Positions 25,116 to 34,530 of a stretch of 64,000 bases of DNA are shown in pieces. Numbering within the stretch: position 1 is the stretch's first letter; each line of letters begins with the position of its first letter. The DNA lies in assembly GCF_022846615.1 (NCBI RefSeq), contig NZ_AP025637.1:806001-870000 (forward strand), given 5' to 3'. The position numbers and the translations under genes are program-made. The notes beneath the pieces were generated by a model. It saw only the letters and a program-made list of their open reading frames with translations, did not search any database and was not told where the DNA came from. The stretch is from Roseomonas fluvialis (GTDB taxonomy: Bacteria; Pseudomonadota; Alphaproteobacteria; Acetobacterales; Acetobacteraceae).

Positions 25116-25648
25116 GCGATCTCCGCCAGGCGCGGCGCGGTCCGGTCCTTGTCCGACAGTACCGGCGTCCCGGCCGGCCAGGCGATGCCGAGGGCGGGGT
25201 CGTCCCACGCGATGCCGCCATCCGCCGCTCGGTCATAGGGCGCGTCGGTCTTGTACAGCACCTCGGTATCGGGCTCGAGCGTGCAGTAGCCATGCGCGAA
25301 GCCGCGCGGCACCCACATCTGCCGCCAGTTCGCCGCGCTCAGTTCCGCCGCGACGTGCTGGCCGTAGGTCGGCGAGCCCTGCCGGATATCGACCGCGACA
25401 TCGAGGATCGCGCCGCGCGCCACGCGCACCAGCTTGCCCTGCGCGGATGGCGGGCGCTGGAAATGCAGCCCGCGCAGCACGAAGGGTTCGGCCGAATAGG
25501 CGTGGTTGTCCTGCACGAAGTCGGGGTCGATGCCATGCGCGGCGAAGGCGCGGCGCGACCAGACCTCGCTGAAGAAGCCGCGCGCATCGCCGTGCCGGAC
25601 GGGTTCGATCAGCAGTACATCGGGAATCGCCAGGCGTTCGACCTTCAT
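25088..25648 (-). CDS. rfbC: dTDP-4-dehydrorhamnose 3,5-epimerase
   Basis: 186 residues of RmlC, a cupin that epimerises dTDP-4-keto-6-deoxy-glucose at C3 and C5. It has [10 protein letters not shown] near the start, the active-site regions F-V-Q-D-N-H-A and [19 protein letters not shown] with the catalytic H, the [14 protein letters not shown] block and VPRGFAHGY. The ATG at 25648 overlaps the rfbA stop as ATGA. The protein ends PPFPAGSW; its stop overlaps the rfbD remnant start. Confidence 0.95.
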   Translation of the reverse strand: MKVERLAIPDVLLIEPVRHGDARGFFSEVWSRRAFAAHGIDPDFVQDNHAYSAEPFVLRGLHFQRPPSAQGKLVRVARGAILDVAVDIRQGSPTYGQHVAAELSAANWRQMWVPRGFAHGYCTLEPDTEVLYKTDAPYDRAADGGIAWDDPALGIAWPAGTPVLSDKDRTAPRLAEIAPPFPAGSW

Positions 25649-26526
25649 GCGTGCCGCCCCGCCGCCAGGTCGCGCAGATAGGCGCCATAGGCGGTCTTGC
25701 CGAGCGCATCCGCGCGCGCGGTCAGGCCGGCGGCGTCGATGAAGCCCATGCGGAAGGCGATCTCCTCCGGGCAGCCCACCTGCAGGCCCTGGCGGTCCTG
25801 CACGGTCTGCACGAACAGCGCCGCCTGCAGCAGCGATCCCGGCGTGCCGGCATCGAGCCACGCGCAGCCGCGGCCCATCTGTTCGGCGCGCAGCGCATCG
25901 AGGCCGAGATAAACCTTGTTGAGGTCGGTGATCTCGAGCTCCCCGCGCGCCGAGGGCGCCAGGTCGCGGGCGAGCTGCGTGACGCGCGCATCGTAGAAAT
26001 ACAGCCCGATCACCGCCCAGTCGGATTTCGGCTTCGCAGGCTTTTCCTCGATGCTCAGCACACGGCCCGTCGCGTCGAATTCCGCCACGCCGTAACGCTC
26101 GGGGTCGGCCACGCGGTAGCCGAATACTGTCGATTCGCCGGCCTGCGCGCGCGCGGCGGCGGATTGCAGCTGCTCGGACAGGCCGTGGCCGTAGATGATG
26201 TTGTCGCCCAGTGCCAGCGCGCAGGGCTGCCCGCCGATCCAGTCCGCACCGATCTGGAAGGCCTGGGCGATGCCCTCGGGCTTCGGCTGTTCGGCATAGG
26301 CGATCGAGACGCCGAACTGTGACCCGTCGCCCAGCAGGCGCTGGAAGCTCGGCAGGTCGGTCGGCGTCGAGATCAGCAGGATGTCGCGCACCCCTGCGAG
26401 CATCAGCGTGCCCAGCGGGTAGTACACCATCGGCTTGTCATACACCGGCAGCAGCTGCTTCGAGGCCGCCAGGGTCATGGGATGCAGGCGCGTGCCCGAG
26501 CCGCCCGCCAGAAGAATGCCCTTCAT
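25645..26526 (-). CDS. rfbA: Glucose-1-phosphate thymidylyltransferase
   Basis: 293 residues of RmlA, which makes dTDP-glucose from glucose-1-phosphate and dTTP, the entry step of the rhamnose pathway and usually inhibited by dTDP-rhamnose. It starts [18 protein letters not shown], the nucleotide signature, then [17 protein letters not shown] and ALGDNIIYG with the Mg-binding aspartate. The [26 protein letters not shown] block is typical. The start overlaps the rfbB stop as ATGA; a longer in-frame start exists inside rfbB but lacks the family pattern. Confidence 0.96.
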   Translation of the reverse strand: MKGILLAGGSGTRLHPMTLAASKQLLPVYDKPMVYYPLGTLMLAGVRDILLISTPTDLPSFQRLLGDGSQFGVSIAYAEQPKPEGIAQAFQIGADWIGGQPCALALGDNIIYGHGLSEQLQSAAARAQAGESTVFGYRVADPERYGVAEFDATGRVLSIEEKPAKPKSDWAVIGLYFYDARVTQLARDLAPSARGELEITDLNKVYLGLDALRAEQMGRGCAWLDAGTPGSLLQAALFVQTVQDRQGLQVGCPEEIAFRMGFIDAAGLTARADALGKTAYGAYLRDLAAGRHA

Positions 26527-27584
26527 GCCGCCACGCCCCCGAGCCGCTGCCCCGCGTATCGTTTCTCGCGGATCGGCCGCCACCAGGCCTCGTTCGCCAG
26601 GTACCAGGCGATGGTCTGCTCGAGCCCGCTTTCGAAATCATGCTTCGCGCGCCAACCAAGCGCCGCCTCGGCGCCCGAGGGGTCCATCGCGTAGCGGAAA
26701 TCATGCCCGGGCCGGTCGCGCACATAGGTGATCAGGCGCTCGCGCGGCCCGTCCGGGTCGGGTCGCAGCCGGTCGAGCGTCGCGCAGATGGCGCGCACCA
26801 CTTCGAGGTTCGTGCGTTCCTGGCGCGGGCCGAGGCAATAGGTCGCGCCCGGCATGCCGCGGAACAGCGCGAGGCACAGCGCCTCGGCATGGTCCTCGAC
26901 GTGGATCCAGTCACGGATGTTCGAACCGTCGCCATAGACCGGCAGCGGCTTGCCATCGAGCGCGTTCAGCGTGACCAGCGGGATCAGTTTCTCGGGGAAC
27001 TGCCAGGGGCCGTAGTTGTTCGTGGTGTTCGAGACGAAGTTCGGCATGCCGTAGGTGTGCTGCCAGGCGCGCACCAGATGGTCCGATGCCGCCTTGGACG
27101 CCGAATACGGGCTGCGCGGGTCGTAGCGCGTGTCCTCGTCGAAGGGCTTGTCGTCGCGGCTTTCCAGCGAGCCGAACACTTCATCGGTCGAAACGTGGTG
27201 GAAGCGGAACGCGTCCTTCGCCGCCCCGTCCAGCGACGCCCAGTATTCGCGCGCCGCCTCCAGCAGCACTTGCGTGCCGACCACGTTGGTGCGGATGAAT
27301 TCCGCCGGCCCGTCGATCGACCGGTCGACATGCGATTCAGCCGCCAGGTGCATGACGCGCGAGGGCCGGTGCTGCGCGAAGGCCGCGCGCACCGCCGCCG
27401 CGTCGCAGATGTCGGCCTTGATGTGGACGTGCCGCCGGTCCGCGAACCAGGAGCCCAGGCTGTCCGGGCTTGCGGCATAGGTCTGGCAGTCGAGGTTCAC
27501 CACCACTTCGTCCGTGGTGGACAGCAGGCGGCGCACCACCGCCGATCCGATGAAGCCAAGGCCGCCGGTGATCATCAGGGTCAT
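26523..27584 (-). CDS. rfbB: dTDP-glucose 4,6-dehydratase
   Basis: 353 residues of the extended short-chain dehydrogenase fold. NAD loop [12 protein letters not shown] at the N terminus, [13 protein letters not shown], the catalytic STDEVFGSL with D-E, Y-x-x-x-K in [14 protein letters not shown], and [15 protein letters not shown]. It converts dTDP-glucose to the 4-keto-6-deoxy sugar. First gene of the tightly overlapped run rfbB-rfbA-rfbC; the ATG at 27584 is the first that fits the family. A locally AT-rich stretch upstream is the likely operon promoter. Confidence 0.96.
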   Translation of the reverse strand: MTLMITGGLGFIGSAVVRRLLSTTDEVVVNLDCQTYAASPDSLGSWFADRRHVHIKADICDAAAVRAAFAQHRPSRVMHLAAESHVDRSIDGPAEFIRTNVVGTQVLLEAAREYWASLDGAAKDAFRFHHVSTDEVFGSLESRDDKPFDEDTRYDPRSPYSASKAASDHLVRAWQHTYGMPNFVSNTTNNYGPWQFPEKLIPLVTLNALDGKPLPVYGDGSNIRDWIHVEDHAEALCLALFRGMPGATYCLGPRQERTNLEVVRAICATLDRLRPDPDGPRERLITYVRDRPGHDFRYAMDPSGAEAALGWRAKHDFESGLEQTIAWYLANEAWWRPIREKRYAGQRLGGVAA

Positions 27585-27708
27585 GGAGGGTCCGGACAGA
27601 ACAGGGGTTGGTCCCGCTTTCGCGGAAGCGCGGCGATGGTGCAATCATTAGATGAATATTCCATCGCGCCGCGGGCTGCGACTCCGCGCGGCCGTGTGGA
27701 AAATTGCG
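27585..27708 (-). promoter_or_regulatory. Probable promoter region of the rhamnose operon
   Basis: This 124-base gap before rfbB contains a distinct AT-rich patch at about 27640-27662 with TTAGATGAATATTCCAT on the plus strand, rare in this GC-rich locus. Read on the minus strand it offers TATTCAT-like hexamers suitable as a -10 box. It suggests that rfbB starts a transcript separate from the upstream glycosyltransferases. Confidence 0.4.
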
Positions 27709-28620
27709 TCACGCCGTGCCCCGGCGCAGGCCGCGGTCGCGCCAATGCCCCGGCAGGCGTGCTGCGAAGCGCAGCGGCCAGATCGGGTCCGCCGCAAGCC
27801 CGGCCATCGCGGTCGTCGCCGCCGCGCCGACCGCGCCTTGGCGCGCTTGCAGCCCCGCCCGGTAGCCGACCGCCCAGCCATGCCAGCGGCGATAGGCGGC
27901 ATGCGCCGGCGTGCCGGGCGCGCACTCGGCCAGGCGCGCGCGCGCGAGGTCGAGCAGATGTCGCGATAATTTGTCCCGCAGGTCGCCCGCCGCGAAGGTC
28001 AGCGACCCGGCATGGCTTCGATACCGGATGATGGTCTGCGGGATCACCAGGCAGCGCGGCGCGGCCAACACCAGCCGCAGCCAGAAATCCTTGTCGGCCG
28101 CGAGCGGGAAGCGGTCGTCGAACAGGCCGACCCGGTCGAACAGGGCGCGGCGGTAGATCGCGGCATTCATGGTGGTGACGCCGCCGATCGCATTCGCCTC
28201 GGTCAGCCCGACCGCGGCTGCGCCGGACAGGTGGCGCAGCGTCACCTCGCGCCCGTGCTCCGTGGCGAAGAATTCGGCGGCGCCGATCACGAGGTCGAGC
28301 GCGGGGTCGGCCAGCGCCGCCTCCGCCGCGGCGAAGGCGCCCGGGGCATAGAGGTCGTCGCTGTTCAGCAGCCCGACCAGGTCGCCCTGCGCGCGCCGGA
28401 GGCCCTTGTTGATCGCGTCGTACAGGTTGCGGTCGGCTTCGCGCACCACGACCAGGTGCGGGTAGCGCGCCAGAACATCGGCGGTGCCGTCGGTCGACCC
28501 GCCATCGACGATGATGTGCTCGAAGGACGGGTGGCCCTGCGCGAGCACGCTGTCGATCGCCGCGCCAATGGTGGCAGCGCGGTTCAGGCAGGGGGTGACG
28601 ATGCTCAGCCGCGGGGTCAT
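27709..28620 (-). CDS. Glycosyltransferase family 2
   Basis: 303 residues. The GT-A domain opens with SIVTPCLNRAATIGAAIDSVL, followed by HIIVDGGSTDGT, the EADRNLYDAINKGLRRA motif and the metal/nucleotide site LLNSDDLY. ADKDFWLRL marks the acceptor region. The N-terminal 200 residues carry the catalytic fold; the rest is helical. It belongs to the WcaA/SpsA-like GT2 group that adds sugars to a lipid-linked intermediate at the inner membrane face. The donor cannot be told. Its ATG overlaps the stop of the GT4 gene as ATGA. Confidence 0.88.
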   Translation of the reverse strand: MTPRLSIVTPCLNRAATIGAAIDSVLAQGHPSFEHIIVDGGSTDGTADVLARYPHLVVVREADRNLYDAINKGLRRAQGDLVGLLNSDDLYAPGAFAAAEAALADPALDLVIGAAEFFATEHGREVTLRHLSGAAAVGLTEANAIGGVTTMNAAIYRRALFDRVGLFDDRFPLAADKDFWLRLVLAAPRCLVIPQTIIRYRSHAGSLTFAAGDLRDKLSRHLLDLARARLAECAPGTPAHAAYRRWHGWAVGYRAGLQARQGAVGAAATTAMAGLAADPIWPLRFAARLPGHWRDRGLRRGTA

Positions 28621-30281
28621 CGGCGCAGCCATGCCCGCAAACGGCGCATCGCACCACCCGCCAGCAGGCGTTCCGCCGCCCGCGCCAGCGCCGGGGATGC
28701 GCGGTCGAGTGCCGCGACCAGCGCCAGCGCACGTCGCGCCGGGGCGGCCGCCGCATCCCGTGCCCGCGCTGCGGCGATCGCCGCATCCCACCCCGCATCC
28801 AACCGTTGCTCGGCCTCGGCCTCGGCCCCGGCGCGCCGGCGGGCCAGCGCCAGCCAGGCGGCGCGCCCGGCCGGCGCGGGTGCGGCGCGGACCAGCACGG
28901 CATCGGCGTCATGGATCGCGACCCCTGCCGCCTGCGCCTGCAGCAGCAGGTCGGCCAGGGCCGGCACGTCGCGCGGCAGCGCCGCGCCCAGCCGGGCGAG
29001 GATGTCGGGACGGACCAGCGTCGCCTCCGGCACGCCGAAGCCGGCCGGGCCGTCGGGCGAGACATCGCCGCGCAGCACGCGCGCCCAGGCTGCCGCGGGC
29101 TCCGCCGTGCGGTGCAGCGCCTCGGCCCCGTCGGCGCCGCGTAGCAGGTGGTGGCCGCGGATGATGCCGGCACCGGCGGGGGCCTCCGCCACCGCCTGCG
29201 CCAGGGTGGCCGCGTCGCCGGGCGCAGCGCCTTCGGGCAGGGCCAGCAGCCAGTCCGCCTCCGGGAGAGGCCCGTTGGGCCGCGCCACGGCGATGCCGGC
29301 CTCGGCCAGGCCCCGCGCGGGCAGGGCCGCCCGCAGCAGCGCGCTGCGCTGCGCCAGCCGCGCCATGGGCGTCAACAGGAAGTCCACCAGCGCGGGCTCG
29401 GCGGCGCTCCAGCGCGCATGGCCCGCGGCGATGTCGTCGCGCGCCCTTGCGCCGATCTCGGCCGCACGGGCGAAGTCCAACGGGCCGTGCGCGCCGGGCG
29501 CATACAGCAGCCCGTTGCGGCCATGCGACACATACTCGTTCATGGTCGGCGCATCGGGGGCCACCACGCACATGCCCGCCGCCATGGCCTCGAGCACCGC
29601 CATGCCGATCCCTTCCATCGGCCGCGGTGCAAAGAACACGTTGGCCTCGGCCAGGCGCTGGGCGAAGGCCGCGCCGTCGGCCGACCAGGTGCTGCGCAGC
29701 AGCCGCCCGACATGGGCGGGCGCAGCGGTAGGGAAGGGCGCCTCGTGCCCGGGGTCGGGTGCGTCATGGATGGCGAGGCTGTCGAACCGCGCCCCTGCGG
29801 TCAGCGCGAAGACCTGCCCGGGCGGGATGTCGCGCCGACGGTACCACAGGAAGCCGCGCAGCGCGTCGAAGTCGCGCACCGCCGGGCGCGCGGCGGGGTC
29901 GGGATAGTACTGGACCAGCGCATGCACCGGCGCGCGGCGCATCACCTGTTCGCGCAGCGCCCAGGAGAAGCACAGGATCTTCGCGGCATCGAAGGATGGC
30001 CGCCAGGTGAAGGCGCCGCCGCGCCACATCGCGTCCAGCATGGGCGCGAAGGTCACGTTGCGGTGCCGCCCGCTCAGCAGCGCGAAGGCCTCGTGCAGTT
30101 GCCAGACGATGATGGCGTCGTAGCGTGCCTCGTCGAAGCCCGCCGCGGCCAGGCGCAGCGCCGCCACGTCCGGCGGGGCGAAGACGGCATCCACCGTCGC
30201 GTGGCGCTGCACGAGGTCGAGCAGGAAGCGGCTCGACCCGGTGCGTGCATGGTAGTCGAGGCCAAAGAAGGCGACGCGCAT
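28617..30281 (-). CDS. Glycosyltransferase family 4-like protein with long C-terminal extension
   Basis: 554 residues. The first ~280 form a GT-B-like chain: MRVAFFGLDYHARTGSSRF at the start, and a GT4 donor-site motif FFAPRPMEGIGMAVLEAMAAG with the E-x7-E pair, then VVAPDAPTMNEYVSHGRNG. The remaining ~270 residues are Ala/Arg-rich, start around the GPLPEADWLLALPEGAAPGD stretch and show a second, GT2-like remnant pattern without a clear D-x-D. This looks like a transferase with a degenerate second module. It sits between fcl (12 bases upstream) and the GT2 gene. Confidence 0.75.
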   Translation of the reverse strand: MRVAFFGLDYHARTGSSRFLLDLVQRHATVDAVFAPPDVAALRLAAAGFDEARYDAIIVWQLHEAFALLSGRHRNVTFAPMLDAMWRGGAFTWRPSFDAAKILCFSWALREQVMRRAPVHALVQYYPDPAARPAVRDFDALRGFLWYRRRDIPPGQVFALTAGARFDSLAIHDAPDPGHEAPFPTAAPAHVGRLLRSTWSADGAAFAQRLAEANVFFAPRPMEGIGMAVLEAMAAGMCVVAPDAPTMNEYVSHGRNGLLYAPGAHGPLDFARAAEIGARARDDIAAGHARWSAAEPALVDFLLTPMARLAQRSALLRAALPARGLAEAGIAVARPNGPLPEADWLLALPEGAAPGDAATLAQAVAEAPAGAGIIRGHHLLRGADGAEALHRTAEPAAAWARVLRGDVSPDGPAGFGVPEATLVRPDILARLGAALPRDVPALADLLLQAQAAGVAIHDADAVLVRAAPAPAGRAAWLALARRRAGAEAEAEQRLDAGWDAAIAAARARDAAAAPARRALALVAALDRASPALARAAERLLAGGAMRRLRAWLRR

Positions 30282-30293
30282 GTCGCCGCGCGG

Positions 30294-31244
30294 TCAGGTG
30301 CGCAGCGCCGGCTGGTCGAGGAACCAGCGATAGGTATCGGCCAGCCCCTGGTCGAAGCCGATCCGCGACTGCCAACCCAGCGCGCCGATGCGCGAGACAT
30401 CCATCCGCTTCAGCATGGTGCCGTCTGGTTTGCTGCGGTCCCAGTCGATGCCCCCGGCGAAGCCGGTCACGCGCGCGATCGCCTGCGCCAGTTCGGCGAT
30501 GGTGATGTCGCTGCCCGTGCCGATGTTGAGGTGCCCTTCGCCCGAATAACGTTCGAGCAGGAAGGCGCAGGCATCCGCCACGTCGTCCACATGCATGAAT
30601 TCGCGCCGCGGTGTGCCGGAGCCCCAGCAGGTGACCACCGCGTCGCCCGCGCGCGCCGCGGCGTGGAATCGCTGCAGCAGGGCGGGAATGACGTGGCTGC
30701 GCTCGGGGTGGAAGTAGTCGCCCGGGCCGTACAGGTTGCACGGCATGGCCGAGATGTAGTCGCGCCCGTATTGGCGGCGATACGCCTGGCACAGCTTGAT
30801 GCCGGCGATCTTGGCGATGGCGTACCACTGGTTGGTGGGCTCCAGCGGGCCGGTCAGCAGCGCATCCTCGGTGATCGGGTTCGCCGCTTCCTTGGGGTAG
30901 ATGCACGACGATCCAAGGAACAGCAGGCGGTTCACGTCGGCCCGATGCGCCGCCTCGATCAGGTTCGTCTCGATCATCAGGTTGTCGTAGAGGAATTCGG
31001 CCGGGTAGCTGTCATTGGCCAGGATCCCGCCGACCCGCGCGGCCGCGACCACCACGGCATCGGGCTTGGTCGCGGCCATGAAGGCCTCGACCTGGTCCTG
31101 GCGGCGCAGGTCCACCGTGGCGCGGTCGGCGGTCAGCACCTGCGCGCCGGCCGCCTCCAGGCGCCGCACGCAGGCCGACCCCACCATGCCGCGATGGCCC
31201 GACACATAGATGCGCGTGCCGGCCAGCGCGAAGACCTCAGCCAT
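30294..31244 (-). CDS. fcl: GDP-L-fucose synthase
   Basis: 316 residues of WcaG/Fcl, which epimerises and reduces GDP-4-keto-6-deoxy-mannose to GDP-L-fucose using NADPH. Motifs: [44 protein letters not shown]-x-x-x-K in [29 protein letters not shown] and the [12 protein letters not shown] block. All are complete. It overlaps the gmd end by eight bases, so both are made from one transcript. The pair shows that fucose, or a relative of it, is a building block of the polymer. Confidence 0.96.
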   Translation of the reverse strand: MAEVFALAGTRIYVSGHRGMVGSACVRRLEAAGAQVLTADRATVDLRRQDQVEAFMAATKPDAVVVAAARVGGILANDSYPAEFLYDNLMIETNLIEAAHRADVNRLLFLGSSCIYPKEAANPITEDALLTGPLEPTNQWYAIAKIAGIKLCQAYRRQYGRDYISAMPCNLYGPGDYFHPERSHVIPALLQRFHAAARAGDAVVTCWGSGTPRREFMHVDDVADACAFLLERYSGEGHLNIGTGSDITIAELAQAIARVTGFAGGIDWDRSKPDGTMLKRMDVSRIGALGWQSRIGFDQGLADTYRWFLDQPALRT

Positions 31245-32322
31245 GCTGGCGCTGGCCGGGCACCGGGGCGGCCTCGTCGCGCAGCAGGGCTATGTCGGCG
31301 GCGACCATTTCGCGCACCAGTTCGGGCAGCGCGACCGTGTGGCTCCAGCCCAGCTGGCGCTTCGCCTTGGCGGGGTTGCCGATCAGCAGGTCCACCTCGG
31401 TCGGGCGGAAGTATTCGGGATCGACGCGCACCAGCGTGCGGCCGGAGGCGCGGCAGACGCCCTCCTCCTCGACACCCGTCCCGCGCCATTCGAGGGCGAT
31501 GCCCGCCTCGGCAAAGGCCAGGTCGCAGAAATGGCGCACCGTGTGCGTCACGCCGGTCGCGAGCACGTAGTCGTCCGGCGTGTCCTGCTGGAGGATGCGC
31601 CACATGCCCTCGACGAAATCACGCGCATGGCCCCAGTCGCGCTGCGCATCGAGGTTGCCGAGCCACAGGCAGTCCTGTCGGCCCAAGTGGATGGCGGCGA
31701 CCGCGCGGGTGATCTTGCGGGTGACGAAGGTCTCGCCCCGGCGCGGGCTCTCGTGGTTGAACAGCACGCCGTTCGAGGCATGCAGGCCATAGGCCTCGCG
31801 GTAGTTCACCACGATCCAGTAGGCATAGAGCTTGGCGGCGGCGTAGGGGCTGCGCGGGTAGAAGGGCGTGGTCTCGTCTTGCGGCACGGCCTGGACCTTG
31901 CCGTACAGCTCGCTGGTCGAGGCCTGGTAGAAGCGCGCGGTCTTGTCCATGCCCAGGATGCGCATGGCTTCCAGCAGCCGCAGCGTGCCGATGGCGTCGG
32001 AATTGGCGGTGTATTCCGGCGTCTCGAACGACACGGCCACGTGCGACTGTGCGCCCAGGTTGTAGATCTCGTCCGGCTTCACCTCGGCCAGGATACGGAT
32101 CAGGTTGGTGGCATCCGTCAGGTCGCCGTAGTGCAGGTAGAATCCGACGCCCGGGTCGTGCCGGTCATGGTACAGGTGGTCGACGCGGCCCGTGTTGAAG
32201 GATGACGACCGGCGCTTGATGCCGTGCACCACATAGCCCTTCGCCAGCAGCAATTCGGCCAGGTAGGAGCCATCCTGGCCGGTGATGCCGGTGACGAGGG
32301 CAACCTTGCGACGATCCGACAT
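31237..32322 (-). CDS. gmd: GDP-mannose 4,6-dehydratase
   Basis: 361 residues. It starts [26 protein letters not shown] with the NADP loop, followed by [27 protein letters not shown], the catalytic [12 protein letters not shown]-x-x-x-K in [12 protein letters not shown] and [15 protein letters not shown]. It converts GDP-mannose to GDP-4-keto-6-deoxy-mannose, the substrate of Fcl. Length fits the bacterial Gmd family. An in-frame ATG 15 codons upstream is less fitting. A 123-base gap separates it from the next upstream gene. Confidence 0.97.
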   Translation of the reverse strand: MSDRRKVALVTGITGQDGSYLAELLLAKGYVVHGIKRRSSSFNTGRVDHLYHDRHDPGVGFYLHYGDLTDATNLIRILAEVKPDEIYNLGAQSHVAVSFETPEYTANSDAIGTLRLLEAMRILGMDKTARFYQASTSELYGKVQAVPQDETTPFYPRSPYAAAKLYAYWIVVNYREAYGLHASNGVLFNHESPRRGETFVTRKITRAVAAIHLGRQDCLWLGNLDAQRDWGHARDFVEGMWRILQQDTPDDYVLATGVTHTVRHFCDLAFAEAGIALEWRGTGVEEEGVCRASGRTLVRVDPEYFRPTEVDLLIGNPAKAKRQLGWSHTVALPELVREMVAADIALLRDEAAPVPGQRQHG

Positions 32323-32445
32323 AGGCTTCCTTATGGTCTGCGCGGAGCGGCGACGCGCAAGGGGCACGCGTGGCCGGCCGCGGGCGGTCTGCGTCGGGCC
32401 GGGCTTTAGCAGGTGGCGGGCCGGCCCGGAAGGCCACCGCCGGGT

Positions 32446-33354
32446 TCAGGCCCGCGGGCCCACCAGGCGACGCTTCGCGGCGCGGATGGCGCCGACCGCG
32501 GGCCGGGGCAGGTGCCGCACCAGCCAGGACCGCACCAAGCCGATGCCATGCGGCTGGGTCCAGGGGGCGCGGCCGTCCTGGCGCTCGATCTCCTCGATCC
32601 GCTGCGACAGCAGAGCGTACTGATACATCTCGATGCGCCGGCGATCCCATTCGGGGGTCCGGAACACCGGAGACGCGTTCTGGATAGCGAAGACCTCCGG
32701 CTGGCCCTTCCGGAGGTCGGCCGAAGCGCCCCCCATCGCGTAGGACGCCACCAGCGTATCGATCCGCTCCAGCCGCAGCGAGGGGTCGGCCAACACCTTC
32801 AGCCACCAGTCGTAGTCGGCATGCCGGCGCCAGCGCAGGTCGAAGGGGCCGGTGCGGTCGAACACGGCACGCCGCGCGAAGGTCGCCTGGTGCGGCAGGC
32901 AGCCGAGCACCATTTCCTCGGCCGCCTTTTCGGGCGGCGGCGGGTCGTGCCGCATGCGGTCAGTGCCGTGCCGGAGTTCGAGCGAGCCGTAATAGACGTC
33001 GGCGCGCGGGGCGCGGGCGATGGCCGCCATGGCGTCGGCCACGGCGGTCGGCCCGGCAAAGCGGTCGTCGGCGTTGAGGAAGATCACGAACTCGCCGGTT
33101 GCGCGCGCCAGGCCCTTGTTCATCGCGTCGTAGATGCCGCGGTCCGGCTCGCTCACCAGCGCCGCGATGCCGGCGCGGTGGCGGTCGAGGATTGCCGCGG
33201 TCCTGTCAGTCGACGCACCGTCCACCACCACGTACTCGATCGCCGTCCAGGTCTGTTGCAGCACGCTGGCGACGCACGCGTCGAGTGTCGCGGCGGCGTT
33301 GCGGCACACCGTCACGACGGAGACGACAGGGATGGCATCCTGGCTGGGCGGCAT
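32446..33354 (-). CDS. Glycosyltransferase family 2
   Basis: 302 residues. GT-A domain with VVSVVTVCRNAAATLDAC, YVVVDGASTDRT, SEPDRGIYDAMNKGLARA and the D-D site in FLNADDRF. HADYDWWLKVL marks the acceptor side. It resembles the other GT2 at 27.7 kb but is clearly not a recent duplicate. The C-terminal ~60 residues are basic and helical (RSWLVRHLPRPAVGAIRAAK) and could touch the membrane. It is transcribed toward gmd-fcl and divergently from fkbM; the 174-base intergenic region should carry both promoters. Confidence 0.88.
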   Translation of the reverse strand: MPPSQDAIPVVSVVTVCRNAAATLDACVASVLQQTWTAIEYVVVDGASTDRTAAILDRHRAGIAALVSEPDRGIYDAMNKGLARATGEFVIFLNADDRFAGPTAVADAMAAIARAPRADVYYGSLELRHGTDRMRHDPPPPEKAAEEMVLGCLPHQATFARRAVFDRTGPFDLRWRRHADYDWWLKVLADPSLRLERIDTLVASYAMGGASADLRKGQPEVFAIQNASPVFRTPEWDRRRIEMYQYALLSQRIEEIERQDGRAPWTQPHGIGLVRSWLVRHLPRPAVGAIRAAKRRLVGPRA

Positions 33355-33528
33355 GGACTCGCTTCACGGCGCGGTGGCGCCCGATACGGAGGTGCAATAC
33401 CGGGATCGATCGTCGCGTCACAGAAAATTTTCGCGCCCCCTTGCAGAGATGACGCAACCGCAACAACGTCCGGCCGGCAGCAGGGTTTCCGGAGTCCGGA
33501 GGCACGGCGCGCCTGGGGGTAGCAACGC

Positions 33529-34452
33529 GTGGTGCCGAAGCGCCTCATCACATCTTCGTTCGTCGTGACTGCCATGTTCCGCCGCATGAAGCGCCTCCGC
33601 GAGGAAAACGCCCGGCTGCGCGAAGCGGCCACGCAGACCGCCGTCGCCCATTCGGCCGAGATCGCGGCGCTCCAAGCGCGTGTCGTGCCCGACGACCCGG
33701 GCGAGGGCTTCTTCGCCGCGCTGAAGCGCGTGGGTGTGCTGAACTGGGAGAGCGCCGCGGCCAGCGGCGAAGAGCGCTTCCTGCGCGGCTACCTGCAGCG
33801 TTGGCCCGAGGCGCTGATCCTGGACGTGGGCGCCAACACAGGCCAGTTCGCCGCCACTGCGCGGGCCGAGGGCGCGGCGGCCGCGATCCACAGTTTCGAA
33901 CCCCACCCGGTTGCCTTCGCGCAGCTCGCCGATCGTGCGGCCGGCCTGGACGTGACCGCCGAACAGCTGGCGCTGGGCGACCAGGACGGCGCGATCGAGA
34001 TGTTCGACTACGCGGACGAGACCGGCTCCCAGCACGCCTCGCTCTACCGGGAGGTGATCGAGGGCGTGCATCGCCGACCCGCCGCCGCCGTGACGGTGCG
34101 CATCGCGAAGCTCGACACCATCGCGCGCGAACGTGGCATCGGGCACGTCGGCCTGCTCAAGATCGACACGGAAGGCCACGAGCTGGCCGTGCTGCGCGGC
34201 GCCGCCGGGCTCATAGCCGCCCGCGCCATCGACGTGATCCAGTTCGAATTCAACGAGATGAACGTTGTCTCCCGCGTCTTCATGAAGGACTTCTTCGACC
34301 TGCTGCCGGACTACCGGATCTTCCGCCTGCTGCCGGACGGCGCGATCCCGTTCGACGCCTATGACGCGCGCTTCATGGAGATCTTCGCCTTCCAGAACAT
34401 CGCCTGCGTGCGGCGCGACCTCGAATCCGGGTGGCTGCTCGCGGGCGGTTGA
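33529..34452 (+). CDS. FkbM family methyltransferase
   Basis: 307 residues. An N-terminal helical segment (~16-50, FRRMKRLREENARLREA) looks like a coiled coil. Then comes the FkbM methyltransferase domain with LILDVGANTGQFAATA as the SAM loop, HSFEPHPVAF, TVRIAKLDTIARE and LLKIDTEGHELAVLRGA. These enzymes O-methylate sugars or other hydroxyls, which fits the locus. The start is GTG at 33529; ATG at 33574 would drop 15 residues and neither has a convincing ribosome site. It begins the plus-strand half of the polysaccharide region. Confidence 0.88.
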   Translation: MVPKRLITSSFVVTAMFRRMKRLREENARLREAATQTAVAHSAEIAALQARVVPDDPGEGFFAALKRVGVLNWESAAASGEERFLRGYLQRWPEALILDVGANTGQFAATARAEGAAAAIHSFEPHPVAFAQLADRAAGLDVTAEQLALGDQDGAIEMFDYADETGSQHASLYREVIEGVHRRPAAAVTVRIAKLDTIARERGIGHVGLLKIDTEGHELAVLRGAAGLIAARAIDVIQFEFNEMNVVSRVFMKDFFDLLPDYRIFRLLPDGAIPFDAYDARFMEIFAFQNIACVRRDLESGWLLAGG

Positions 34453-34530
34453 CGCTGCGGGGCCGCTGCCCTAGGCCGCGCGCGGACCGCCCGAAACCCG
34501 CCGGCCAAGTACGGTCCAAGGAGCAGCAGC

